Assembly (NCBI GenBank): GCA_021156385.1
Contig: JAJNDL010000068.1
Span: 1-7,124 of the forward strand
Reading direction: 5' to 3'
Length of the DNA stretch: 7,124 bases
DNA from: Moraxellaceae bacterium
GTDB lineage: Bacteria; Pseudomonadota; Gammaproteobacteria; Pseudomonadales; Moraxellaceae
The notes below the pieces were generated by a model. It did not search any database and was not told where the DNA came from. It saw only the letters and a program-made list of their open reading frames with translations. Both the position numbers and the translations under genes were made by a program. Within the stretch, counting starts at the first letter, position 1. Every line of letters begins with the position of its first letter. Below, piece after piece: positions 1-6,642 of the stretch.

Positions 1-349
1 GCTTGCTCTGCCACTGAAGCTGAAAGCCGCACTAACGAAATCGCCGGCGTCCGATAGGAATGCGAGACGCTTCGATTTTATGCAGGTCGGCCTTGGCGGG
101 CGACGCCGCCTCCCGGACCAGTCCCGCAATATGTGCCGTCGAATAGCTCGGACGTCTGCAAATTCGCTCGCATCACGCTCCGCCACGCAACGCCTGTAAA
201 AAGAATTCCCGCCTTCACCCGCGCTGCGTCCGCCCCTCCCAAACCCCAACACTTTTTTCCTGCCCGCAACACAACTTTTCGCCCCTGTAACGAGGAGCGC
301 CTGCTGCGTCGCTATGTTTCCTTGGCAAAGGCATACAGGAGCCGCGCTC
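1..349. other. Leading intergenic region, no supported gene
   Basis: I see no convincing gene here. Short open stretches exist in several frames, including one reading leftwards from about position 129 off the left edge and one on the plus strand ending at position 57. None shows a good ribosome binding site or recognisable protein motifs. The right end carries the ribosome binding site of the first hydrolase. No clear sigma-70 promoter could be picked out, although a promoter for the hydrolase presumably lies here. The edges of a gene cut by the window start cannot be excluded. Confidence 0.5.
337..341 (+). promoter_or_regulatory. Ribosome binding site deciding the start at 350
   Basis: AGGAG lies eight bases before the ATG at 350. 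The in-frame ATG at 314 has no comparable motif and would put twelve extra residues before an otherwise standard signal peptide, so 350 is preferred. Confidence 0.7.
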
Positions 350-1402
350 ATGAAAAGAATTCCATTCCCGGAGGGGTGGCTGGCGGCCTGGCTGACTGTG
401 TGTCTGACGGTCCTGCTGCTGGCGACGCTGCCGGCCACGGCTCGGGCAGGCCTCTGGGACGGCCTGCAACGCCTGCGCCCTGCGGACAACGATGCGAGCC
501 AGACCGTCACCTATACGCCGCCGGGCTGGCCGACTCCGCTGAATGGCGACCTCTACCTGCCGCCCGACAGCGCCGCGCTCGCGGCCATGCGGCCCGTGGT
601 CCTGCTGCTGCACGGTGGCGCCTGGCGGCGCGGCGACAAGCGCAGCCAGAAAGCGCTGGCGCTGGCGCTGGCCGGCCACGGCTACGCGGCACTGGCCATC
701 AATTTCCGGCAGGCGCCGGCGGCACGCCATCCGGCGCAACTGGAAGACATGCGCCAGGCGCTGCGCTGGCTGCGCGACCATGCCGAGGAGTACCGGCTCG
801 ACATCACGCGCATCGCGGCCTGGGGCTATTCCAGCGGCGGCCATCTCGCCGCGCTGCTCGCGGTGCAGCCGGATTCCGACTTGCCGCGGGTGCGCGTGGT
901 GGTGGCGGGCGGCGCACCGCTGGACCTGCGCGATCCCGCCGGTTTCGATCCGGTTGCCGTGCAGGCGCTGCTCGGCGGCACCTCGCGCCAGGTGCCCGCG
1001 CTCTACGCGCAGGCGTCGCCGATGGCGCAGGTGCGTGCGGGATTGCCGGCTTTTTTCCTCTACCACGGCACGGCCGACGAGCTGGTGCCGCCGGCGCTGG
1101 CGGAGCGCTTCGCCAGCGTGCTGGCGGAGGCCGGCGTGCCGGTCGAGCTGGTCTGGCTGGAGGGCCTGACGCATGCCGGTGCGGCCGCCTCCGCGCAGGC
1201 ACGGCCGCTGGCGCTGGATTTCCTCGACCATCACTTCGGCCTGCTGCGGGAAGCGCCGACCCTGCAGACGCGCGGCGACACGCCGTCGCACATGATCCGC
1301 ATGTCCTTCCCGCTCCCGCGCGACAACGCCGCCATGCCGCTGCCCGGCATCCGGCCGCAGGCCGAGACGGAGCCGCCGGCCGATGGGGTCGCCCCGCACT
1401 AG
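350..1402 (+). CDS. Secreted alpha/beta-hydrolase (esterase/lipase-like)
   Basis: A probable exported serine esterase of the alpha/beta-hydrolase fold, of the HGG-containing (hormone-sensitive-lipase or BD-FAE-like) type. It probably hydrolyses a carboxylic ester outside the cytoplasm; the substrate is unknown. Numbering from ATG 350 (350 residues), the N-terminus is a signal peptide: MKR, a hydrophobic core at about 10-28, and an ARA site with likely cleavage after residue 33. The oxyanion-hole motif HGGAW is at 88-92. The nucleophile elbow GYSSGG has Ser161. The likely acid is Asp243 in DELVPP and the likely base is His275 in LTHAG, so the triad looks intact. A Pro-rich tail of about 45 residues follows the last fold helix and is absent from the paralogue at 3528-4382. 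The next gene starts 175 bases downstream. The fold is confident; the substrate is not. Confidence 0.88.
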   Translation: MKRIPFPEGWLAAWLTVCLTVLLLATLPATARAGLWDGLQRLRPADNDASQTVTYTPPGWPTPLNGDLYLPPDSAALAAMRPVVLLLHGGAWRRGDKRSQKALALALAGHGYAALAINFRQAPAARHPAQLEDMRQALRWLRDHAEEYRLDITRIAAWGYSSGGHLAALLAVQPDSDLPRVRVVVAGGAPLDLRDPAGFDPVAVQALLGGTSRQVPALYAQASPMAQVRAGLPAFFLYHGTADELVPPALAERFASVLAEAGVPVELVWLEGLTHAGAAASAQARPLALDFLDHHFGLLREAPTLQTRGDTPSHMIRMSFPLPRDNAAMPLPGIRPQAETEPPADGVAPH

Positions 1403-1577
1403 CGGCGCCGCGGCCGGCAGTGGCGCCGCAGCGGGTGATTGCCTCTTGCCCTGCCGCGCGCGCCGGAGAATCATCGGCGCCTCGTCTTCACCGCCAGGCC
1501 CCGGGGAGCCATCGCATGCGCAGCGGCCGTCATTTCCGTTCGAGGTTTTCCGGCGTGCCGCTACTGCGGGGGCGGCC

Positions 1578-2465
1578 ATGAACCTGCAGGCGCTGCCCGC
1601 GCTCGGCATCGGTGTCAGCCTCAGCCTGTCGTCGCAGCCCGATCCGGTGGAGCTCGTGCGGCGGGCGGGCGGGCCCCGGTTCGTGGAGTACGCGGGGCTG
1701 GCCGAGGTCGACAGCGTGAGCGCGGAAGTCGCGCGCATCCGCGCCGCCGGCGTGCCCGTGCTCTTCCATCCGTCCTACATCAACTTCTGCGGCTCCTTCG
1801 CCAACAGCGCGGCCTGGCTCGCCGCCACCGCCGAGCACGTGCGCGCCGTCGCCTCGCCCTGGTTCGCGCAGGACTGCGCCTACTGCTTCTGGGAACAGGG
1901 CCCGTCGTATTCCACGCAGCTCGGCTACTTCGTGCCGCCCATCCTCAACGAGGCCTCGCTGCAGCTCGCCGTGCAGCGCGTGCGCGAGGTGCAGGCCGCG
2001 GTGCCGGTGCCGGTGGCGGTGGAGCCGCCGCCCATGGCCTTCGCCGTCGGCGGCATGCCGCTCTTCGAGTTCTTCGGTCGCCTGGCGCGCCAGACCGGCT
2101 GCGCGCTGCTGCTCGACATGGGCCATCTCGTCTCCTGGGAGATGGCGACCGGCCGCCGCGTGCTCGACGCCATCGCCGAGCTGCCGGTCGAGAACGTCGT
2201 CGAGCTGCACATCGCCGGCGGCCGCCTGCGCCAGGCCGACGACGGCCCGGTCTACATGGACATGCACGAGGCGCCGGTGCTGCCGGAAACCTGGCGCATG
2301 CTCGACGATCTCCTGCCGCGCCTGCCGGCGGTGAAGGCGCTCTGCTACGAATGCGAGGGGCTGGGAGAGGAAGCGGTGCTGGCCGTGCTCGCGCAGCTGC
2401 GCGAAAAGGTGCGGCTACTGAGCGGGAGCGCTGCGCTGAAAGCCGCCGCGGGTGGCGCGCCATGA
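1578..2465 (+). CDS. DUF692 / MNIO-family enzyme (multinuclear non-heme iron oxidase-like)
   Basis: A 295-residue TIM-barrel protein of the DUF692 family, whose characterised members (MbnB, TglH, bufferin maturases) are multinuclear non-heme iron-dependent oxidases that modify peptides, often at cysteine. Visible landmarks in order: GIGVSLSL strand at the N-terminus, His64 in LFHPSY, Glu86-His87 in TAEHV, Glu149 in VAVEPPP, Asp180 and His183 in LLLDMGHL, Glu209 and His211 in ELHIAGG, and Asp228, His230 and Glu231 in MDMHEAPV followed by a Trp. These match the family's order of metal ligands, but EPPP and DMGH replace the usual EN-S and DVNN-like motifs, so this is a divergent subfamily. No signal peptide is seen, so it is cytoplasmic. 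ATG 1578 is chosen although its G-rich ribosome site is weak; the longer in-frame option from 1383 would add 65 low-complexity residues and overlap the preceding gene. Its stop overlaps the next start (ATGA), implying coupled translation. Substrate unknown. Confidence 0.8.
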   Translation: MNLQALPALGIGVSLSLSSQPDPVELVRRAGGPRFVEYAGLAEVDSVSAEVARIRAAGVPVLFHPSYINFCGSFANSAAWLAATAEHVRAVASPWFAQDCAYCFWEQGPSYSTQLGYFVPPILNEASLQLAVQRVREVQAAVPVPVAVEPPPMAFAVGGMPLFEFFGRLARQTGCALLLDMGHLVSWEMATGRRVLDAIAELPVENVVELHIAGGRLRQADDGPVYMDMHEAPVLPETWRMLDDLLPRLPAVKALCYECEGLGEEAVLAVLAQLREKVRLLSGSAALKAAAGGAP

Positions 2466-3379
2466 GCTTCGCCGACCAGGAGCAGGCGCTGCTCGACCTG
2501 GTGTTCGACCGCGAGCTGCGCGCCGCGTTCCGTCGCGACGGCGTCGCCGCGCTCGCGCGCTACGGGCTCTCCGCCGGCGAACTCGCCGACTTCGCCACCG
2601 TTCGCCCCGGCGCGCTGGAGATGGATGCCGCGGCGCGCGTGAACTTCATTCTCGCGCAGTACTGCCGGCAGTTCCCGCTCACTTTTGTGCTCGCCTCGTC
2701 GTTGCCGCCCGGCCTCGACCTGCTGCGCCGCCATGTCGACGCCGCGCTCATGCGCGTGGCGCCGGCAGAGCGCCTCGGCGCCTTCGGCATCGCACTGCGC
2801 GACGGCATCGCCGCCGCCGGCCTTGCCGATGCGCGCGAGCAGGCGCTGGTGATGAGCATCGTCGAGGCCGAGCTCGGCATGGCCTGGACGGCGCAGCTGG
2901 CGCGCCAGTCGACGCCTGCGGCCGCCGCCACCTCCGGTGGCGAGCCGCCCCCCGGCTGGCTGCAGCTGCCGCTGACCATCGCGCCGCTGACCAGCGCCGC
3001 CGTATTGCCGCGGCCCTATGCCGAACTGAAGGCGGAGCTCTGTCCTTGCACCGGTGCCGAGCTCTGGCGCCGGCTCGGCCGCGAGCCGCTGACGCCGGAG
3101 CGGCGCCGCGCCGTGCTCGGCCGGCGCGACCTGCGCCTGCTGGTGGCGCGTGCCGCCGTGGTGCGGCCGTCGCCTTGCGAGCCGGAGATTGAGCACGTGA
3201 CGGTGGAGCTGGGCGAGGGCTTCGCGCGCCTGCTGCCGCACGTCGACGGCCGCCACAGCGTCGCCACGCTACTGGCGCAACTGCGCACCGCGGGTGCCGA
3301 TGAGCTGCTGCTGGACGGCGTCACCTCCGGATTCCGGCGGCTCTGGGAGCAGGGCATGCTGCAGGCCGCCCTGGCCTGA
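2462..3379 (+). CDS. MNIO partner protein, putative (helical N-terminus, winged-helix-like C-terminus)
   Basis: A 305-residue protein I cannot assign to a named family with certainty. It starts inside the stop of the MNIO gene (ATGA overlap), so it is almost surely co-translated. Residues 1 to about 150 are mostly helical: a DRELRAAFRRDG--ALARYGLS opening, then Asn-Phe-Ile-Leu-x-Gln-Tyr-Cys (Cys68), a QFPLTFV segment and an acidic EAELGMAW helix. The order loosely recalls DUF2063/BufC-type partners of MNIO enzymes. A flexible Ala/Thr/Gly/Pro linker lies at about 155-170. The last 65 residues (EIEHVTVELGEGF, LLPHVDGRHSV, LWEQGML) resemble a PqqD-like winged helix, the type of fold that binds precursor peptides in RiPP pathways. 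Cysteines at 194, 196 (CPC) and 239 could bind metal. No signal peptide. The likely role is binding substrate or stabilising the MNIO enzyme; this is inference from gene order and weak motif likeness. Confidence 0.7.
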   Translation: MSFADQEQALLDLVFDRELRAAFRRDGVAALARYGLSAGELADFATVRPGALEMDAAARVNFILAQYCRQFPLTFVLASSLPPGLDLLRRHVDAALMRVAPAERLGAFGIALRDGIAAAGLADAREQALVMSIVEAELGMAWTAQLARQSTPAAAATSGGEPPPGWLQLPLTIAPLTSAAVLPRPYAELKAELCPCTGAELWRRLGREPLTPERRRAVLGRRDLRLLVARAAVVRPSPCEPEIEHVTVELGEGFARLLPHVDGRHSVATLLAQLRTAGADELLLDGVTSGFRRLWEQGMLQAALA

Positions 3380-3515
3380 AAGTCGCGGCCTCGGGCAGGC
3401 GCCTGATCAATCAGCAACACAATTCGCCTGACCCAGATATTGAAGTCGTCGCGGCCGCCGCTAATGCTTCCTGCAGTGAATGACTCACCCTCACTCATCC
3501 CACTCACCCCGCGAC

Positions 3516-3519
3516 GGAG
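3516..3519 (+). promoter_or_regulatory. Ribosome binding site deciding the start at 3528
   Basis: GGAG lies eight bases before ATG 3528. The alternative ATG at 3480 lacks such a motif and would add sixteen polar, His-rich residues before the signal peptide. Confidence 0.6.
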
Positions 3520-3527
3520 TCGATGCC

Positions 3528-4382
3528 ATGACACGGATGTCCCTGCTCTTCCAGCGCCTCGCCCTATTGCTCGTCTTCCTCATTGCCGTTCCGGCGCCGG
3601 CCAGCGCCGCCTTCTGGGACAGCTACCGCAGCGAAACCCTGGCCTTCACGCCCGCCGACTGGCCGGCCAAGCTGGAGGGCGACCTCTTCGTGCCCAAGGA
3701 CAAGAAGAAGGGACCCTATCCGGTGGTGGTGCTGGTGCACGGCGGCGCCTGGAACAAGGGCGACAAGAAGACCATGAACAAGGCCGGCCGCGCGCTGGCC
3801 GAGAAGGGCTATGCCGCCTTTGCCGTGAACTACCGCCTGGCGCCGCAGCACCAGTACCCGGCGCAGCTCGACGACATGCTGCAGGCACTGCGCTGGCTCA
3901 AGCAGAACGCGCCGCACTACGGGCTCGACGCCAACCGCGTCGCGCTCTGGGGCTATTCCGCCGGCGGCCACCTGGCCGCGCTGGTCGGCGTGCAGCCCAT
4001 CACCACCGACATCCCGCCGATCAAGGTCGTCATCGCCGGTGGCGCGCCGGCCGACCTGCGCACCTCCGATGCGCCCTCGGTACGCGCCTTCCTCGGCGGT
4101 ACCCGCCAGGACAAGGCCGCGGTCTACAGCGATGCCTCGCCCATCACCCATGTGCAGTCGGGCCTGCCGGCCTTCTTCCTCTACCACGGCGGCCGCGACG
4201 AGCTGGTCGAACCCAGCCAGTCGGAGCGTTTCGCCGCGGCGCTGAAGGAGGAGGGGGTGCCGGTGCAGTTCGTGAAGATCGACGGCAAGGACCACCGCCA
4301 GGCCGCCTCCGCCGTGAAGCGCTACCTGCCGGACATGATGGGATTCCTGGAGAAATACCTGGGGCCTGCGGCCCGCCAGTAA
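3528..4382 (+). CDS. Secreted alpha/beta-hydrolase, paralogue of the gene at 350-1402
   Basis: A second probable exported serine esterase, 284 residues from ATG 3528. The signal peptide has MTR and a Leu/Val/Phe core at about 6-21, then ASA with likely cleavage after residue 27. The mature protein begins AFWDS, close to GLWDG in the paralogue. Catalytic landmarks: HGGAW with His71 (oxyanion hole), GYSAGG with Ser144 as nucleophile, Asp224 in RDELVEP, and His256 in KDHRQ. The triad looks complete. It shares long blocks with the upstream hydrolase, such as GGHLAAL, AGGAP-DLR and GLPAFFLYHG, but is more Lys-rich and ends soon after the final helix with no Pro-rich tail. It begins 148 bases after the MNIO partner and may have its own promoter, though none is clear. 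Substrate unknown; ester hydrolysis in the periplasm or outside the cell is the family-based guess. Confidence 0.9.
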   Translation: MTRMSLLFQRLALLLVFLIAVPAPASAAFWDSYRSETLAFTPADWPAKLEGDLFVPKDKKKGPYPVVVLVHGGAWNKGDKKTMNKAGRALAEKGYAAFAVNYRLAPQHQYPAQLDDMLQALRWLKQNAPHYGLDANRVALWGYSAGGHLAALVGVQPITTDIPPIKVVIAGGAPADLRTSDAPSVRAFLGGTRQDKAAVYSDASPITHVQSGLPAFFLYHGGRDELVEPSQSERFAAALKEEGVPVQFVKIDGKDHRQAASAVKRYLPDMMGFLEKYLGPAARQ

Positions 4383-4427
4383 GCTGGAGGTCTCGTTCGT
4401 CAGTTGCAGGGAAAACGGCTGAAAATG

Positions 4428-4450
4428 AGCGCCGGATCGCGTCCGGCGCT
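4428..4450. terminator. Possible intrinsic terminator hairpin
   Basis: A perfect 9-bp stem (AGCGCCGGA, loop TCGCG, TCCGGCGCT) lies 45 bases after the second hydrolase and 44 before the HD-GYP gene. It is preceded by GAAAATG and followed by TAATTCCTCT, so the T-tract is short on both strands. It probably ends the hydrolase transcript, but it may be a weak terminator. Confidence 0.5.
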
Positions 4451-4484
4451 TAATTCCTCTGTGGTAGAGTCGGCGCAATTCCCC

Positions 4485-4488
4485 GGAG
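4485..4488 (+). promoter_or_regulatory. Ribosome binding site for the HD-GYP gene
   Basis: GGAG lies six bases before ATG 4495 and supports that start, which places a GAF domain immediately after a short polar N-terminus. Confidence 0.65.
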
Positions 4489-4494
4489 ATTTCC

Positions 4495-6117
4495 ATGGCC
4501 GACTCCACCCCGACCGGCGACCTGGATCAGGAGCTTTTCTGGCGCCTGATCGAGATCAGCACGGCACTCTCCAGCGAGCGCAACACCTCGCGCCTGTTCG
4601 AGCGCATCCTCGATGCCGCCCAGGACATCACCTGCGCCGACGGCGGCACGCTCTACCTGATCAAGGAGCGCGAGGAGGGCAGGCCGGTCCTGGAGTTCGA
4701 GATCCTGCGCAACGATTCGCTGGGCCTCATGCTGGGCGGCACCTCCGGCAATCCGGTCGAGCTGCCGCCGCTGCCGCTCTACCGCGAGGACGGCACGCCC
4801 AACCACAGCAACATCGCCACCCACACCGCGCTGACGCGGAAGATGGAGAACATCGAGGACGCCTACTTTGCCGAGCATCTCGACTTCTCCGGCACCAAGG
4901 CCTTCGACGCCCGCTCCGGCTACCGCTCCAAGTCCTTCCTCACGGTGCCCCTCTGCAACCACGCCGACGAGATCATCGGCGTACTGCAGCTGCTCAATGC
5001 CAAGGACGCGAAAACCGGCGAGGTGATTCCCTTCTCGAAGCGCCTCGAGCCCATCGTCGCCGCGCTCGCCTCCAGCGCCGCCATCGCGCTCGACAACCAG
5101 ATCCTGCTGCAGGACCACAAGGACCTGCTCGACGCCTTCATCAAGGTCATCGCCCAGGCCATCGACGCCAAGAGCGCGCATACCAGCGCGCACTGCCAGC
5201 GCGTGCCGGCGCTCACCGAGATGCTGGCCGAGGCCGCCTGCGAGGCGCAGGAAGGCCCGCTCCGCGAATTCGACCTCGACGAGTCCGACTGGTACGAGCT
5301 GCACGTTGCCTCCTGGCTGCACGACTGCGGCAAGCTCGCCACGCCCGACTCGGTGCTGGACAAGGCCACCAAGCTGCACCTGATGCTGGACGGCATCGAC
5401 GCCGTGAAGACGCGCTTCACCGCCGCCATGGCGCAGCTCGAGCTGCGCTTCCTGCGCCAGATCGCCACGCAGCCGGAACAGGCCGATGCGCTGAAAGCGG
5501 TGATGGACCAGGAGCTGGCCATGCTGCGCGACGATTGCCTCTTCATCGAGAAGGCCAACGTCGGTGGCGAGTTTATGAAGCCGGAAGACCAGACGCGCGT
5601 GAAGCAGATCGCCGAGCGCAAGTGGCTCGACCACCTCGGCCAGGAGCAGAAGATGCTCACCGAAGCGGAAGTGAAGTACCTCTGCATCGAGCGCGGCACG
5701 CTCTCCTTCGAAGAGCGCCAGAAGATCAACGACCACATGAAGGTGACGATCCAGATGCTGGAGTCGCTGCCTTTCCCCAAGAACCTGAAGCGCGTGCCCG
5801 AGTACGCCGGCGGCCACCACGAGAAGATGGACGGCACCGGCTTCCCACGCGGCCTGAAGCGCGAGCAGATGTCCTGGCCGGCGCGCATGATGGCCATCGC
5901 CGACATCTTCGAGGCACTGACCTCGAGCGACCGGCCGTACAAGCCGCCGATGAAAATTTCGCAGTCGCTCTCCATCCTGCAGAAGATGAAGCAGCAGAAC
6001 CATATCGATCCCGACCTCTACGAGCTCTTCGTGAAGTCGCGCGTGTGGGAGAAATATGCGCGGGTGCATCTCAGGCCGGAGCAGCTTGATGTTGAGGATG
6101 CGACGGCTTATCTCTGA
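4495..6117 (+). CDS. GAF and HD-GYP domain protein, probable cyclic-di-GMP phosphodiesterase
   Basis: A 540-residue cytoplasmic signalling protein with no signal peptide or membrane segment. Residues about 14-195 form a GAF sensor domain (LFERILDAAQDIT opening, SFLTVPL at 147-153, then GVLQLLNA), which would bind a small ligand. Residues about 225-490 form an HD-GYP domain: His233 in AHCQRV, the HD pair His276-Asp277 in LHDCGK, His414 in NDHM, His441-His442 in GGHHEKMDGTGFP, and Asp470 in IADIFEALTSSDRPY. These are the residues expected for a two- or three-metal site, so hydrolysis of cyclic-di-GMP is likely. Two oddities: the signature reads GFP instead of GYP, and an insertion of about 100 mostly helical, charged residues (about 290-400) sits between the HD motif and the His414 segment. 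It has its own ribosome site, is preceded by a hairpin, and is probably transcribed alone. The effector ligand cannot be told. Confidence 0.9.
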   Translation: MADSTPTGDLDQELFWRLIEISTALSSERNTSRLFERILDAAQDITCADGGTLYLIKEREEGRPVLEFEILRNDSLGLMLGGTSGNPVELPPLPLYREDGTPNHSNIATHTALTRKMENIEDAYFAEHLDFSGTKAFDARSGYRSKSFLTVPLCNHADEIIGVLQLLNAKDAKTGEVIPFSKRLEPIVAALASSAAIALDNQILLQDHKDLLDAFIKVIAQAIDAKSAHTSAHCQRVPALTEMLAEAACEAQEGPLREFDLDESDWYELHVASWLHDCGKLATPDSVLDKATKLHLMLDGIDAVKTRFTAAMAQLELRFLRQIATQPEQADALKAVMDQELAMLRDDCLFIEKANVGGEFMKPEDQTRVKQIAERKWLDHLGQEQKMLTEAEVKYLCIERGTLSFEERQKINDHMKVTIQMLESLPFPKNLKRVPEYAGGHHEKMDGTGFPRGLKREQMSWPARMMAIADIFEALTSSDRPYKPPMKISQSLSILQKMKQQNHIDPDLYELFVKSRVWEKYARVHLRPEQLDVEDATAYL

Positions 6118-6203
6118 AGTGGGGTTTTGCTTAGATAGGCCTGTGGTGGGCGCTATGGCGCTGGCGTAGGTGGGCTACTGCGGTAGTGGATTTGCTTGTT
6201 GGC

Positions 6204-6283
6204 ACAGGCGGTGCGCCTCGCCCGCGGGGCCTCACTTTCTTTTGCTTCGCCAAAAGAAAGTAAGCAAAGAAAAGGCGATGACG
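6204..6283 (+). repeat. Left perfect 80-bp inverted-repeat arm
   Basis: Every base is complementary to 6563-6642; pairing stops at the bases just outside (6203 and 6284). It contains a GC-rich half (with CCCGCGGG) and an A/T-rich half holding an 11-bp hairpin. The left side has about 15 extra bases (around 6187-6203) between this arm and the next matching block outwards, absent from the right side. Confidence 0.95.
6234..6261. repeat. Hairpin inside the left arm
   Basis: ACTTTCTTTTG, loop CTTCGC, CAAAAGAAAGT: an 11-bp perfect stem. This purine/pyrimidine-skewed hairpin is the recurring core of a family of intergenic repeats I recall from beta- and gammaproteobacteria. Confidence 0.85.
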
Positions 6284-6518
6284 CCGTTTGAGGAGACTGC
6301 GGTGGGGATGAGGCAAAAGGCTTCGGGGGCCTTTCTGGCCCAGGCTTTAAATGCCTCTCTCCGAGGCCGACATGGGTGCGTTGTCAGCGGTGAAGAAGGA
6401 ACCACGCCGCAACCTGCAAAAAACTTTCGCCAACAAAAGCTGTCGCTACCCGAAAAGCCTTCAATGCCCTGTCGCCGGCCTCGCAGCGGGTTATTCAAGG
6501 CCCGGGCCAGAAAGGGAG

Positions 6519-6537
6519 CCGAAGCTCCAGGCTTCGG
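6519..6537. repeat. Small hairpin in the right copy
   Basis: CCGAAGC, loop TCCAG, GCTTCGG: a 7-bp stem just inside the right arm. The left copy holds only the GCTTCGG half at 6320-6326, so this stem is particular to the right copy. Confidence 0.6.
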
Positions 6538-6562
6538 TCCAGCCCGCGCGCGCAGCCAGCGC

Positions 6563-6642
6563 CGTCATCGCCTTTTCTTTGCTTACTTTCTTTTGGCGAA
6601 GCAAAAGAAAGTGAGGCCCCGCGGGCGAGGCGCACCGCCTGT
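6563..6642 (-). repeat. Right perfect 80-bp inverted-repeat arm
   Basis: Exact reverse complement of 6204-6283. Together the arms are separated by 279 bases and could form a very long cruciform or, in a read-through transcript, a long RNA stem. Confidence 0.95.
6585..6612. repeat. Hairpin inside the right arm
   Basis: The mirrored copy of the 11-bp stem at 6234-6261, with loop GCGAAG on the plus strand. Lying downstream of two convergent genes, the paired hairpins could slow or end transcription from both sides, but no T-tract follows them. Confidence 0.85.

Noticed and set aside
1..129. Open minus-strand frame reading off the left edge, and a plus-strand frame ending at 57
   Set aside because: Too short, weak or absent start signals and no motif; cannot be told from random open frame in GC-rich DNA.
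133..1581. Long plus-strand frame overlapping the first hydrolase
   Set aside because: Arg/Ala/Gly-rich low-complexity translation in an alternative frame of a gene with a complete signal peptide and catalytic triad; a high-GC shadow.
1516..1581. 21-residue ORF just before the MNIO gene as a RiPP precursor
   Set aside because: Arg-rich, has no Cys, no clear ribosome site, and runs into the MNIO start; no precursor-like leader/core layout.
215..1738. 507-codon minus-strand frame antisense to the first hydrolase and MNIO start
   Set aside because: Composition is Arg/Gln/Gly-rich with no recognisable domain and no good ribosome site; explained by codon bias of the sense gene.
1439..2461. Upstream extension of the partner frame through the MNIO gene
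   Set aside because: The stretch is a shadow of the MNIO gene; the true partner start is the ATGA overlap at 2462, where the translation becomes protein-like.
3440..3467. Possible sigma-70 promoter (TTGAAG with TAATGC) before the second hydrolase
   Set aside because: The -10 matches consensus at only two of six positions, so it is not distinguishable from chance.
4450..6069. 539-codon antisense frame under the HD-GYP gene
   Set aside because: Leu/Gly/His/Val-rich shadow of the sense gene, which has clear GAF and HD-GYP motifs.
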